DNA of 64,000 bases from Aspidiotus rigidus (taxonomy: Eukaryota; Arthropoda; Insecta; Hemiptera; Diaspididae). Made by a program: the position numbers and the translations under genes. Below, piece after piece: positions 48,382 to 59,344 of the stretch. A model generated the notes under the pieces. That model was not told the DNA's origin. It made no database searches and saw nothing but the letters and a program-made list of their open reading frames with translations. The stretch covers positions 6,797,001 through 6,861,000 of the forward strand of contig JAVHKY010000030.1 in the NCBI GenBank assembly GCA_035079385.1. The letters are read 5' to 3'. Position 1 is the stretch's first letter. Each line of letters begins with the position of its first letter.

Positions 48382-49084
48382 AACAGCGAACCTGTTTTAT
48401 GGGAGTCACTAGTGTGCGAGGTAGAAATTTTTCCAAGTCTCCTTACTATATATAGCTCGAAATTTTTCTAAGTCCCTTTCTTATCACAATACTTTGAAAG
48501 TCGGAGATTTTCCTATAAGTCCTCTTACACCATTATACAGCCCGTGATGGTAGAAATTTTTCTAAGTCACCGTCCTGTCAGCTTGGAGGTAGAAATTCTA
48601 ACACGGAACCTCTTCTATGTTTTTTTTTTTTTTTGAGAAATTAGCCGAGCGCCGTTCGCCATACGCCTTCCGGCAAAAAACTTGAAAGATTTCGACTCTC
48701 GAGCCTAATAATATGATAGGAAAGGGGGGTACTTGGGAAAATTTCGACTCTCGAACGATATATTTCCAAGACCCTGAAATACGCCCAGGTCACTGATGAC
48801 GTCCTATTTCATACTAGGTTTATAGTAGGTCTAGGCCTCCCTCATACTAGCTTGATAATGGGTCTAGGCTTGCTTGAATTCTCAATAACAAAACTAATCT
48901 GACTCATAGAATAGGTTCCCTACGTTCCTCGTTTAACTTCGTTATGGAAGGCGTAAATTTTTCCAAGTCCCCCTGCCATCAGCTCGGAGGAAGAAATTTT
49001 TTCCAAGTCCCACGTTTTTCCTTCCATCGTCTAGCGCCCGTCATTTTTCCAGAAATAACCCTCCCATAAAATAGGTTTCCTGTT
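48382..49084. mobile_element. 703-bp terminal-inverted-repeat element of the GGGACTTGG family
   Basis: The left end AACAGCGAACCTGTTTTATG (then GGAG) and the reverse complement of the right end AACAGGAAACCTATTTTATG (then GGAG) match at 21 of 24 positions. The interior holds inverted and direct copies of the CTTGGAAAAATTTC...GAGCTATATATG unit (48,420-48,590 inverted; 48,675-48,775 direct; 48,955-49,010 inverted). A nested AACACGGAACCTCTTCTATG start lies at 48,599. No transposase frame. Related short copies are at 7,197, 7,851 and 57,095. Confidence 0.8.
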
Positions 49085-49352
49085 GAAAGAAGGGGCTAGC
49101 GGTTCTGAACCCAAGGTACCGTGGATCCTCTTTCAGTTTCATGATTTTCATCCGTTCTTTCCACCTTGTCTCACACTCTAACTACCATGGAATCTTGTTG
49201 AGTTGGTTGATTAGCGTGCTCCTCTTCATTATAGTATTTTCTAAACCACAATCTGTCGTCGTTATTAAACTTGGATTTCTCAGGTTGAACTTCCTTCTTG
49301 TCCCTTCAATGTTACCGTAATCATTCTGTTCAGAATCCAGTCTGTAGGCTCG

Positions 49353-49567
49353 TGTGTCCACTTTTTCTCTGAAATGAAATTCCCTGACTTTTTCAGGTTT
49401 TTCCAGACCATTATCTCCACTAAAAAAAAGAGGAGGAATAAGAGGAAAAAGTTCTTAGCTCAAACTTTTTTTGGCGTATCTCAAAAAATTCCCTGACTTT
49501 GGGTAAAATTCCGAAAATTTCCCTGACTTTTCCCTGACTTCCAGATTTTCCAGACAAGTGGACACCC
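49353..49567. mobile_element. ~215-bp MITE-like element with TCCCTGACTT repeats
   Basis: The ends GTGTCCACT (49,355-49,363) and AGTGGACAC (49,557-49,565) are inverted. Adjacent to them TCCCTGACTTT recurs at about 49,380, 49,490, 49,520 and 49,531. 'GTGTCCACTTGTCTGGAAA'-type short elements rich in 'TCCCTGACTT' are familiar from many invertebrate genomes; that link is from memory. No coding capacity. Confidence 0.65.
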
Positions 49568-49599
49568 TGGCTCCAGTTGAAGCGAGCGTCCTTGTTCTT

Positions 49600-52500
49600 C
49601 TCCTGCGTTAAATCATCATTGATGGACTGTTCTCAATTTCTACAATAACATCAATCCTTCTGGAATGTCTCTATTACCCCTTTGGTATGTTTGTCGCACA
49701 TACATTCGGAGCTCATTCTTATTCTCACATTTGGTCTATTTTACCAACTAGCTGCTTTCTTTCCTTATAGTTCATATTATTATTCTTTCCCATCTAAGAG
49801 TATTGAGATTTTCGTATACTTTCATTCACTTTTTTTCCCCTTTTTTTTTCACATTTTACGAGTACATGACTTAGTTAAATCCTATCCCTAATTCAAAATT
49901 TACCGAATTGCGCACCCACTCCATTGATGGACTTGGAAAGTTTTCGTCTGGTAATTTAGACCTGATTCGAAATTTTCCGAGATCCCACCTGTCTTCCGCT
50001 CTATGACGTCATCTCTGACCTTAACCTACTTTAGGGACTTGAAAAATTTCCAACCTTTAGCCTCTAGCTTTCATTATGATGTAGTTTTAGCCTTCATTAT
50101 AAATATAGGCTTAGCGTGGGGTTATATTCAATGAGGGTGATAAATGTCGACCAATCAAATCCCTGTATTAATCAATAAAATACTTTGGTTTCGATTCATC
50201 AAACACTATTTCAATTGACTGAAGTAAGTAGAATTCAGTACACAATTAAGTTATTATTCATCTTTTACCCGCTCCTACAATCATTACCAGAATTCTGATT
50301 CGAAATAGAAGTCAACAAAACTGTCCTCGCGAGCAGCGAATCTCCATCGTTCTTCATTTTTGATCTGCAACCCCAATCTTTTAACTCATTGAAGACATTA
50401 TCATCTGTTGTGAAAATTTCGAAAATTCAAGAAGAGTTGAAAGTAAACGAGAAACTTTGACAGTCATTTCGCGAATTTATAGCTTAACGAAAAGTTGAAA
50501 ATTCAAACTCCACAGCCCTAGAATGCGCAGCGCTTGAATTCTTCAACTCGAGCGCATTAAATTTTGCAGCACTGATGGTGATATTTCTCCCAATAACAAT
50601 ATTCTTCCATCGTGACTTTTCCGTCCTCGGCGACAAAAAGTGCCGTTTCGTTGCGTGGATTGCTCTTATTTTACAATAGCAAACAAAAGTACCAGTAGGC
50701 ATTCATACGTTTCTGGAATAGTATGAAATTTCACGTGATTCCGTTCCTAAATTATTTAAACTCTCATACCGCCAACTCTTTGACTGGGTCGTACACAGTT
50801 TAGGCGCGAATATATTATTTCGAAGCAAATAACGTTCTGCTGCATAGTGTTACGTATACGTACGGTATATGTGCTTTTTGTTTTCTGCCTTTTGCCTTTT
50901 CTCTTTTTCTTTGTGCACGTATTTTGTTTGTCTTTCTTGACAATAATTTCTTTAAATGGGTTCGAGGTATTAGTACGTAGCTCCGTCGTACCATATATGG
51001 ATGGAGAACAAAAACGTTCAGAAAATGTGTATGTATATACGCGGGCGCTCGTCGAACTGTGAAGAAACATCGTCATTTAAAAAGCCGCGTCGATGATAAG
51101 ATAATACGGCGAAGGAAAAAGAGAATAAAATACATATCACCTTTGCTCGCGCGATAACCAGCTATTTGGGCTCAACTGCGGCGTTAAAATAATACAGTAC
51201 GCATCATAAGGGATGCCGAGATACGAGAGCGAGAGCGCAATTTCTGGAGTAAAACGCTCGCGATTATCCGTAATATACCTTTTACTATTTATACAGCGCG
51301 AAACTCGCTTTCTAACCTACCAGGTGTTCTATGTACGTATTTTAAATTTCATTAACGGGACGACGATATCAAAATAACGCAGTGCTCTCTTTACATCGAG
51401 AAAAAAGTCGCGTTCGTTTATTCGCAGGATTAATTATTTTTGTCAAGTTGCAGCGAATGAGAAATTACATTAGAACGAGTCGGTATTTCAAACAGCAGTT
51501 GACGTACACCATATTCACCTACATGAGAGAGAAATTAATTCATTTACAACTTGTCGGTCTTCGACTTTTCTCACAGGTTATAATGGATAATATGGTTTTC
51601 ACACGTCGCAGACACTTCATCTGGAACGATGAAGGAATATCACAAGACATAGCAAGCTATGAAGAAATTTAATAATACCTGCTGCGAAATATGGATAGAA
51701 TTATTCATGGTTCGTCCAATATCTAATGACTCCGAAAAAAAAGGGATTTTGATACTACAAGCATCTCGAACGTTAAAAAATTTCAGACTAGTATGCAATT
51801 CATACTCGATAAGAGCTTCGAGAACTACTGTGGAACCAATCTAATAAACTTCTGCTAGTGGTTCAGTCAGTAGCTCTTAGAAGCAGAAATGAATCGAAGC
51901 TCACAAGAAAAAATCATTTCTAATTTTGAAATATCGTCATTAATAAGACCCGCGCGTTTTGGCGAGGTCTTTATAAAGCTCCTCCGAGTACGAGAGTAAT
52001 ATTCTCAAATTTACCACTCCCCTTTCACGAGTACCAAGTCCTCTAGAAGGTACTTCTGCCGTCCGTTGATGGATATGACCTCAACCGACCATCTTCCGAT
52101 GATTGGTTATCATTTGCTAAATGCATTGGTTTCCTTGTATTCATGTTTTCAACATTGTAAACATTTGAGTTTGACATAGGTTTTTTTGTTGTCGGAAAAA
52201 AGAAGTCGCTCATCTTCAGCGTGAAATACAAAATAGACACCACTTTCCATAATATCACAGATTTTATTTACGAGACCTTCGTGCATAATCTGCTCCGGAG
52301 TAGGGAGCCGTTCTTTTGAATAAATAAATGCTTGTTCAGCTATAGTCGTAGAACTCGACTTTTGAAAACAGACATTTTATTCCAATAATCCAGGAAAATA
52401 GGATGAAAAATTTAAAAATACAGAATTGAAATTTGGTATAACCCTCAGCAAGGGCCGTCAGAAAGGGGGTGTGAAACCCCCTCAGACTTTGAGTCAGTCG

Positions 52501-52820
52501 GCAAATTTTTGTTTTCACCCCCTCAATAATTTCCTGATCTTTGGTCAAATTATGTTATTCATTCGTGCATTAACTGTTCCCTCTTCGTCAGTTCATAAAT
52601 TAGCTAGTTATAACATATGGATAGGCAAAATTATATGCTCTAACGACCTGATTTAGATAAGGCATGAAATAGCTAGTTCATCCGTACATTAACGGATTTC
52701 ATACTCGAACAATAACATATACCTACGTCTAGCACTTAGCGTTTTTACAATAGAACAGATTTAATGCAAACTCACATTTAACTGGTAACATCATTGTGGT
52801 TCACCCGGTATGTGATAATA
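49600..52820. other. Non-coding stretch, no recognisable gene
   Basis: Degenerate GGACTTGGAAAG and GGGACTTGAAAAATTTCC units at 49,930 and 50,036 belong to the dispersed family. A small self-similar piece, GGGGGTGTGAAACCCCCTC, lies at 52,465-52,483. Otherwise nothing recognised. Confidence 0.45.
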
Positions 52821-52904
52821 GTATAAGAAGGGACATGAAAAAAGTTCGACTCTCGAGCTATGTATGACAATGAGGAGCCAAAATAGTTTTATTCGAGCTA
52901 TTAT

Positions 52905-53335
52905 TCAATTCTTATCTTATGATATTTCATTAGTTTAAAAATTAATATTTTTTATTGTAATTATATTTAGATTTAATATAGGTAATTAGATTAGATTTAA
53001 TCTTAAAATATGATTTCATATTATTGTACAAAAGGATTAAATAAAATTTATGAATAAATTATTTAAATTTCTAATTAAAAATTTTTAATTTCAAGTATTA
53101 GAGACTGATAATAATAATATAACAATTCCATTTAATTATCAAACAATATTAATTTTTTCATCTTTAGGTGTAATTCATTCATGAACATTACTATAAATAA
53201 AATTGAAATGGATATTTTTTGATATAATTTATTTAATTACACTAAATCATTTCTTTTTTCTTTTTTTAGGATTATTTATTTAATAAAGATAATATTAGTT
53301 TTCAATAATTTATATATAATTATACATATTAATTT
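52905..53335 (+). pseudogene. cox2: Nuclear mitochondrial copy of cytochrome c oxidase subunit II (NUMT)
   Basis: With the mitochondrial code, LETDNNN..IPFNYQTMLIF (53,098-53,158) and SSLGVIHSWTL (53,159-53,192) match COX2 'LLEVDNRxVLPMNxxIRVLxTxxDVIHSWTxPSLG'. A preceding stretch (Q-FLSYD-ISLV, 52,908-52,940) fits the N-terminal 'QLxFFHDHxLxI'. A later frameshifted piece (SFLFSFFR, about 53,245-53,272) fits 'SFFxxRPGLFFGQCSE'. Tryptophan is encoded by TGA and frameshifts occur. The AT-rich tract continues to about 53,600 but I could not name its remaining genes. Confidence 0.85.
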
Positions 53336-53615
53336 AATAATTTTTAATTTAAATATTAAATTTGAATATGTGATTTTATTAAAAAATTTTTATAAATTAT
53401 ATTAATTAAATTTTAAAATGAAATAATAATATTATTATAATAAAATTTAAAATAAATTTAACAAAAAAATCTTATATTTCATGGACTACCTATCAATCTT
53501 CCAAAAAAATATGTCAACATAATAAATGAAATAGATTGAAAATTTTTAATAATGAATTATTAATTAAAATTAATCGTGAATTCCTTAATGGAGAGAATTA
53601 GAAAATTTTTAACTC
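53336..53615. other. AT-rich tail of the second mitochondrial insertion, gene unassigned
   Basis: Same extreme A+T as the cox2 relic. A phrase translating as GLP..LPKKYVN (53,483-53,517) is vaguely like the COX1 C-terminal 'GMPRRYSDYPD', but similarity is too weak to call. The composition shift ends near 53,600, where a TTTTTAACTCTCGATC phrase of the dispersed repeat family begins. Confidence 0.4.
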
Positions 53616-53619
53616 TCGA

Positions 53620-55690
53620 TCAGACCTGATGCGTCTACTACAAAAACTAGCCGTTTCCCACGGAACTGCAAAACTTGTGGTTTCCCCGCCGCCATGTAAT
53701 CTAAATTCTTTCTTCTCATCTCCTATGTCTGAGTCATAATAAAAGGATTGAACACATGTCTTTCTTTTTTCTTTCAAGGAACTAAGAGTATTTTATTACC
53801 CTGAATCTGGTTCTCCGTGAAATTCAGCAGGAAACCTGTTTCATATGGTGGGTTATTTGGAAAAAGTTTTCTTTAACCACCGTCCCTTGGACAAGTTGTG
53901 GTTCTAACGGGGGCGAAGGTACACTGGAAATTGCACAGCTCCAACTCAATTCGAGAACTTGGAATAAATCCGATCATTGAGCTGCATATGTCGGGGGACT
54001 TGAAGGTGAGGGCTAACCTGGAGAGTGTCATTTGGGAAAATGAATCCAATAAAAGTTTTGCGTGCCACCCCTCTTTCCACATGAAATTTGAAGGGATTCG
54101 GCTGTTTCTCTTCCACCCATTCTTTATGTAATTTATGGACGCTCTCAAAGACGCTCTATTTGAATCAGTTTCAAAGTAGTAGTTTGAATTTGTCAGATGA
54201 TTCATGTACCGAAAATTTTTCTGAACCAATAAAACTGCAACACTTGAACCAGAGACTTTCTAGGTTCATAGACCTTAATGCCGAGTAGATCAGATATTAA
54301 TAACCTCGGTCCCTGAGTCGAATACAACACATCAAATCGTTTCTAGGTGAAAAGTGAGGACATAGTATTTGTCTGATTTACTTGCTTTTCTAGCTTAAAT
54401 AAACAAAACGAATTCACGAGATTTTCACTCAAATTTTTCGTTTTCATCCTCCATTCAATTAATTTCATCTCCACAAAATTCGCCACAAATCGAGCACAAC
54501 GATAATGCAACCCAAAAAAGTAATTTTTTATCATATTATATATAGGAGTAAAAGCTTTCTATCGGTAAAGTTTGGAAATTTCCATTATTATTCAAAAAAA
54601 TAAACAATTAAATAAATACGATACCGAATCGAAATTTAATATGAAAGCAAATATTCTGACAAAAAGAGGGAGAAAAATTATAATAAGAAAGCGGAGAGGG
54701 AATAAGAAAAAAAGAAAGTAGGACAAGGGCCTAAGATCCTCGCATTAAGTTCTTCACGCTTTTTCTATATTCGTTCTATTTCAGTTCGTTATTTTTTCTT
54801 CTCGAATTCTACCACAAGAACCACGCTCATACTGAATAAAATGTCATTTGATGATATTTATTAATTCAAGAATGCCACGTTGTACGCGTATAAGGAAAAA
54901 TCACAAGTTGCCTCAGCCAGAGACATGTAGTGTTATGAAAAAGTTTTGCTGTTTCGCAGAAATGAGAGTCTGCGGAATTTTCATACACGACGAAATGATT
55001 TTCTTCTCTTTTTTCTACTGCATAGAGTCGTATTTTATACGCATCGGAAAATTTTATTCAGTTCTTTTGAAAAACTGATTTTCAAACCTTATGAGGGGGA
55101 CATAAAATGACTGCGTGAATCTAGAAGAAATATTTCGAATATGTATATTCGAAATGGTTTTGATTTCCCCCCTTTTCTTTTTGTTTTTCAAAACGTTTAC
55201 CAAAGGCGTGAATTAATATTGCTTTTTTCCTTTCTTTTTTCATTCGTAGTAACGACGTGAAATTGGATTGCTAGAATAGGAAACGTTTTCAAAATGAAAA
55301 ATGAAAGCGTAAATTGACTATATCGAATATTTGAGTAAATATAGTATTGCGGGTGAAATGAGGGTTTTGTAAGGAAAACTCACTAATTTGGTTTCGTTTT
55401 AAGTACCATAAGTGGTAATTGGCGAAGATTTCCTTTATTAATTTAAAACTTGACTTTTAAATAAGGTATCAGGATACAATCGCAGCATATAATCATATTT
55501 ATTTTTAAGAAAAAGAGAATTTTCTATTAAAAAGACATCAATGACCGACAACAAATCAATTTCAAAAGCGAGTACGAGTAAGTTTGCAGAAAACATCACT
55601 AAAACTGAATCATAAATAAGTGATTTCTTGTAAACTGCATCAGCGCATCACAGACTACAGATTATCTTACTTGTAGGTGAGCAATTATGA
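53620..55690. other. Non-coding stretch, no recognisable gene
   Basis: A CAGGAAACCTGTTTCATATG phrase at 53,829-53,848 resembles the terminus of the AACAGGGAACCTG family. The 118-codon minus frame at 53,873-54,229 has no domain. Nothing else recognised. Confidence 0.45.
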
Positions 55691-55754
55691 ATCGATTTAA
55701 TCATCTCTAGTTGCAGTCTTTAGTACGATACGTCCATTTCGAGAACTTCGGTCG

Positions 55755-55860
55755 TATAAAAGGCGAACGATTACAGGTCCAGGAGGAGGATATCTGGACG
55801 CCAGAAAATGGGCAGCAAAGTTTGAACAATTGGGTTGATTCAAAGTTGGGCACACCTTGT
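55755..55860 (-). repeat. Block shared with 40,290-40,390
   Basis: Second copy of the CAGAAAATGGGCAGCAAA block, with the same order of flanking AGGTCCAGGA and AAAGTTGGG. On the minus strand it lies in a frame running from about 55,955 to 55,699 with no stop, which includes NFAAHFLASRYPPPGPVIV. Its position downstream of the AAA-ATPase-like relic on the same strand suggests it could be that element's 3' part, but the domain is unknown. Confidence 0.45.
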
Positions 55861-56069
55861 GTTTTTTTCCGAGTGTACTTCGAACATTGATTCTGTCAAC
55901 ATCACCCTCTTTACCATGGGGGATACAATCATTATTAGAATAGCGAAAGTGGTTCCTGAGTGTTTACAAAGAGAGAACTGGTCTGAAATGATGAGCTTTC
56001 CATAAGCTTTTTTGAAGTGGATCTTGATCACCTAACACTTCAATGGATGAAATGTTCTTCTTCTTAATT

Positions 56070-56775
56070 TAGGCAATGGTTCGCCAGTAGCCATCTAGTC
56101 GCTTAATTCTCAAACTAATGAGTAGAGATATTGGATTCACCACTTTTACTTCACTATCAAAACTGAAAACCTATACCCATCGTGCGCCTAAATAAGCTCT
56201 TTCATAATCTTCTTTTCCTCAATTTTTGTTTTTTTAATGAGCACTGAAAAACTCTTCAATGATGAGATTTTGAAGTACGATGCTACTTCGTCCTCTATAA
56301 AACCAACAGCCGCTGCATGCTCATTAACTCGCGTCACATTGACGAAATTGTTTCCTACTTCTAACGCAGGGAGTTCAAGGCTGGTTACACCCGTTATTCG
56401 AACAATCGAAGATACTCATGGCTCGTTTTAATTTCGACAAATAGAACAACGAGAATCTGCAAAATTTCTTCGGCGAGTTTTTTTACTCTGAAATTGAGGA
56501 AGGGTCCTATCAACAGGAGTACATCGAACTCGTCGATGAGAATGACGACCGGTACCTTGCATTCATCTCGTAGATCACGGATTAACATGGAGAGACTGAA
56601 ATAAGGTTCTACTACATTGTCCACGTCATACCTTTTTGCTATAAATTTCAGCTTACCACTCAATTTACATTTACTCCCGAACTTTTTCAAGTTTTTGGAC
56701 ATCCGCATCACTAAACATTGAGTCACCGAAGTCTAGACAAATGACAGGATACTTGACCCACTTTCTATTCACGCG
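56070..56775 (-). pseudogene. AAA-ATPase-like (PF09820-type) gene relic, frameshifted
   Basis: Minus-strand motifs appear in family order: WVKYPVICLDFGDSMFSDAD (56,700-56,760; family 'kYPVIyLDF'), then LSMLIRDLRDECKVPVVIL-IDEFD (56,522-56,600), the Walker B 'vvvLIDEYDxPl'. ITGVTSLELPAL (56,360-56,398) is the sensor 'TGVT' block, and NVTRVNEHAAAVGFIEDEV (56,286-56,345) fits 'xxxxYaxxxGFTeeEV'. HDGYRF (56,168-56,188) fits 'wYDGYrF', with a stop replacing Trp. DSEVKVVNPISLLI then RLDGYWRTIA (56,072-56,160) fit 'VyNPxSiL...YW'. At least three frame changes and two stops are needed. The N-terminal P-loop is missing. The family usually pairs this domain with a PD-(D/E)XK nuclease and is common in bacteria; I recall multi-copy versions in Hymenoptera. 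Identity is well supported; origin is inference. Confidence 0.8.
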
Positions 56776-56851
56776 GAAGATTTAAAATCGTTTGGGCTCG
56801 GGAAGCCTTCTGGTACCGCTCATCAGTCCTAGCATTGTTTATTCAGTTTAT

Positions 56852-56995
56852 AATTGAACCGAGTTCTGTAAAATCTGACCAAGCGACATGACAACGATCT
56901 ATAAAATAAGGTCTATCGTACGACTATACAAGAAACATCTTCCTCCGAAATGTTGTCAGGTCGCTTGGCCGGCTTTTACAGAACTCGGTTCAATT
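56852..56995. repeat. 144-bp foldback with 36-bp arms
   Basis: The left arm (56,852-56,887) starts AATTGAACCGAGTTCTGTAA. The right arm (56,960-56,995) in reverse complement starts AATTGAACCGAGTTCTGTAA. 32 of 36 positions pair, around a 72-base loop. It sits about 80 bases upstream of the recognisable 5' limit of the AAA-ATPase-like relic. It could be a tiny MITE, a recombination footprint that removed the gene's 5' end, or a small-RNA hairpin. Confidence 0.75.
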
Positions 56996-57094
56996 GATGT
57001 GTTGTTCCCGATTCCAAATTCGATCTTGAGTTTCTTGTACGCCTTTATCACCTTGTTCGTTTCTTCCGCTCGTATAGTACCGATCCAGAATATT

Positions 57095-57252
57095 AACAGG
57101 GAAACTGTTTTATGGGAGGGTAATACGACGCCTTGCGATAGACGGCAAAATATGGGACTGGGGACTCAGAAAAATTTCTACCTCCGAGCTATATATGATA
57201 GGGAGGGACTGACGATGCGATTTAGTGACTCCCATAAAACAGGTTCCCTGTT
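57095..57252. mobile_element. 158-bp MITE of the AACAGGGAACCTG family
   Basis: The left end AACAGGGAAACTGTTTTATG (then GGAG) and the reverse complement of the right end AACAGGGAACCTGTTTTATG (then GGAG) differ at one of 24 positions. The interior carries GGGGACTCAGAAAAATTTCT and CTCCGAGCTATATATGATAG, the dispersed unit. This is the best-preserved copy and gives the family's termini. It lies inside a 176-codon plus-strand frame (56,888-57,418) that is therefore not a gene. Confidence 0.85.
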
Positions 57253-57259
57253 TGTTTTC

Positions 57260-58720
57260 ACATGCTGTTTCAGCTATTTGGTTTCTATTGCTGGCTTATT
57301 GTTGAGAGGTTTGAAGCCATTAGCCTCCGCTATCAGCACAATATTGCTAATTTTCTTCGTTCTCTCTCTCGCCATTCTCAAGAAAGATAATGGAATTCTA
57401 GAATTTGAAATTTTTTAGGATGATGAAGTTGGCTAGTAATAGACTTCGTTTCACAACTTAATTTTTGTCGCCCCGTATTTGAAGACGTTCTCTCCTTGTT
57501 CTGTTGCGGATTTAATACTTCATACCCCGTGTTCATTTTAAGGAGCAAATGAATCCTGTGTTCATTAATACCTGCTCAAACGTTCGAAAGTTGCACACGT
57601 TTTCAATTCAATTAATTTGGAAGTTACATGATCTTGAATCAATAAATAGAGGTGTTTCAGATAAAGTAAGAAGTGCTCACAATGAATATAAAATGAAGCA
57701 GGAGTGGTAGAAGCCCACTACGGAAAAGTGACTTGAAACGAGAATGGAAAATTTCTGACACGAACGTCCGAAAATGTCTCGTATTTCAAGAATTTCAGTT
57801 TTCACTCAGGAACACACTCGATGAAAAAGTGAAGTGAATGAACGTTCATCCTTTCAAATAGAATTTTCATACGTGTATATCGTGTCGGAGGTACGAAATG
57901 GATGGAATACATTATCGTACTATAGCTTAGTGGGTAAAAAAAAAACTGCCATTATTGCACCTAATATAGTAAAAAGTAACAACAAAAACAATACAACGAA
58001 CGATCTACTGTAATACAACCAACAAAAACAAGAATATGCGGGTTCGAAAACCCCAACCGAGACCGAGCAAACTACCGGCTTCCACATAATTAAATTATAA
58101 AGCTTTTATTCGTGTTTTATATAATCTTTTATATTCTGCGAAAACGAGTGCAAAATGTTTGTTCGCTTATCAAAAAGCCGAGAGTGGGACCACCGAGAAA
58201 AGTATTACCTACATTGGTATACGATCAGAGTATAGGACTTTCAATACGTCAGAGCGTAGGTCTATGCGAACACATTCGCGCGTAGAGTTCAAGTTAAAAA
58301 GGAGACTGTACCCTAGCCCAAATCGTTTAAGAAGGATTATAAGATTAATCGAAGAAATTAATTTCGCACAGTTTTGGCGAGCGTAATCCTTGAAATTTTG
58401 TATTTTGAGAGCGGCATACCCCAAAATAACCGCAGAATTCGATTTCATCCATCTCACGAGAGTGTTTTGTATTAGAGTGTGTGCCCATCGAATGAAACCA
58501 CGCGATATTGTATGAAAATATTGTCAGGATTGCCGAACAAAAAAATACAGTTAAAAAAATATTGACGTGTTTCATCGTCCATCTCAATTTCGATTCTTTT
58601 TCTAAACCGCTTTACAACTCGATTTCTCACGCAATCTCTACCCAGCTATTTCTGTTTCCTGCTTGCTTTACTGATCTCAGATGAAAGAAGAGAAAAACAC
58701 AAATACTCAACCGCAAGATT
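57260..58720. other. Non-coding stretch, no recognisable gene
   Basis: No domain or RNA gene. GCGGGTTCGAAAACCCC at 58,037-58,053 looks superficially like a tRNA T-arm but has no tRNA upstream. Confidence 0.5.
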
Positions 58721-58726
58721 TTTGAA

Positions 58727-59340
58727 CTAATCGTCCAAGTACCCGACTAGGAAATAAGTCGTAGCAGAAGCTATGGGAATGATCGGCCTGATCGGTTTCC
58801 TAGACTTATGGAGCTTAGGGAGGCCGTAAAGCTTAGAGGGTTCCGGGTTTGGGACAAGGACCGACTTTTTCTCCCTACGTTTAAGCAAGATGTAATTAAA
58901 ACCGTCGATGGCCTTCCTCATTTCGCGGACATGTTTAGTGATGTGGGAGGCAGAAAGTCTGTCCACGGCTGCGCTGGACTGGAGGTGCTCATAAACTTCA
59001 CTATCGTAAACCCCACGCTCCATGAAATGTCCTTATCCGCCTTAACCACAGAGGTATTGTTGGACCTGAGCTTCTTCTGGAGCTGCTTGAGAGTAGAAGT
59101 CATTTTCCAAGAAGTACGCTTGATCGTGTGGCTCTTCTCATAGTCTGCGCAGTCGTTGGTCGCCTTCTCATGTAAGCCCACACTGATCGTCAAATCAGCT
59201 ATCACGTCGGCCTTGGCTGTTGACTCTGACTTGAAAGGCAGCACGTGCTTGAGGGCAGTTTCATCTGCCGTGAGGATGAGTGAAGTTTCATTAACCAGTC
59301 GGGGATAGCATACCCAGGACTTATCCTCTGATGTGGTACG
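58727..59340 (-). mobile_element. Penelope-like element fragment: N-terminal RT region
   Basis: Minus strand: LTADETALKHVLPFKSEST, then TLKQLQKKLRSNNTSVVKAD-KD (about 59,055-59,120; family 'LKxLrxxxdxxixkaDKGn'). After one frameshift near 59,020 come VYDSEVYEHL, then FNYILLKRRE, then SKLYGLPKLHKSRKPIRPI-I (58,770-58,830; the diagnostic 'YGLPKxHKxxxPlRPI' block), ending with SATTYFLVGYL. The palm with YVDD and the GIY-YIG domain are not present, so this is a 3'-truncated piece. Confidence 0.85.
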
Positions 59341-59344
59341 CTCC

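Noticed and set aside
49080..49340. Possible minus-strand Penelope C-terminus
   Set aside because: Translation in all three frames gave no GIY-YIG core or flanking blocks.
53483..53517. Possible cox1 C-terminal fragment in the second mitochondrial insertion
   Set aside because: Only a few residues resemble 'GMPRRYSDY', and the surrounding translation does not follow.
56888..57418. 176-codon plus-strand open frame
   Set aside because: It runs through one arm of the foldback and the whole 158-bp MITE. No domain, and the hydrophobic stretches follow from base composition.
58037..58053. tRNA T-arm-like GCGGGTTCGAAAACCCC
   Set aside because: No A-box, anticodon arm or acceptor stem at the right distance on either strand.
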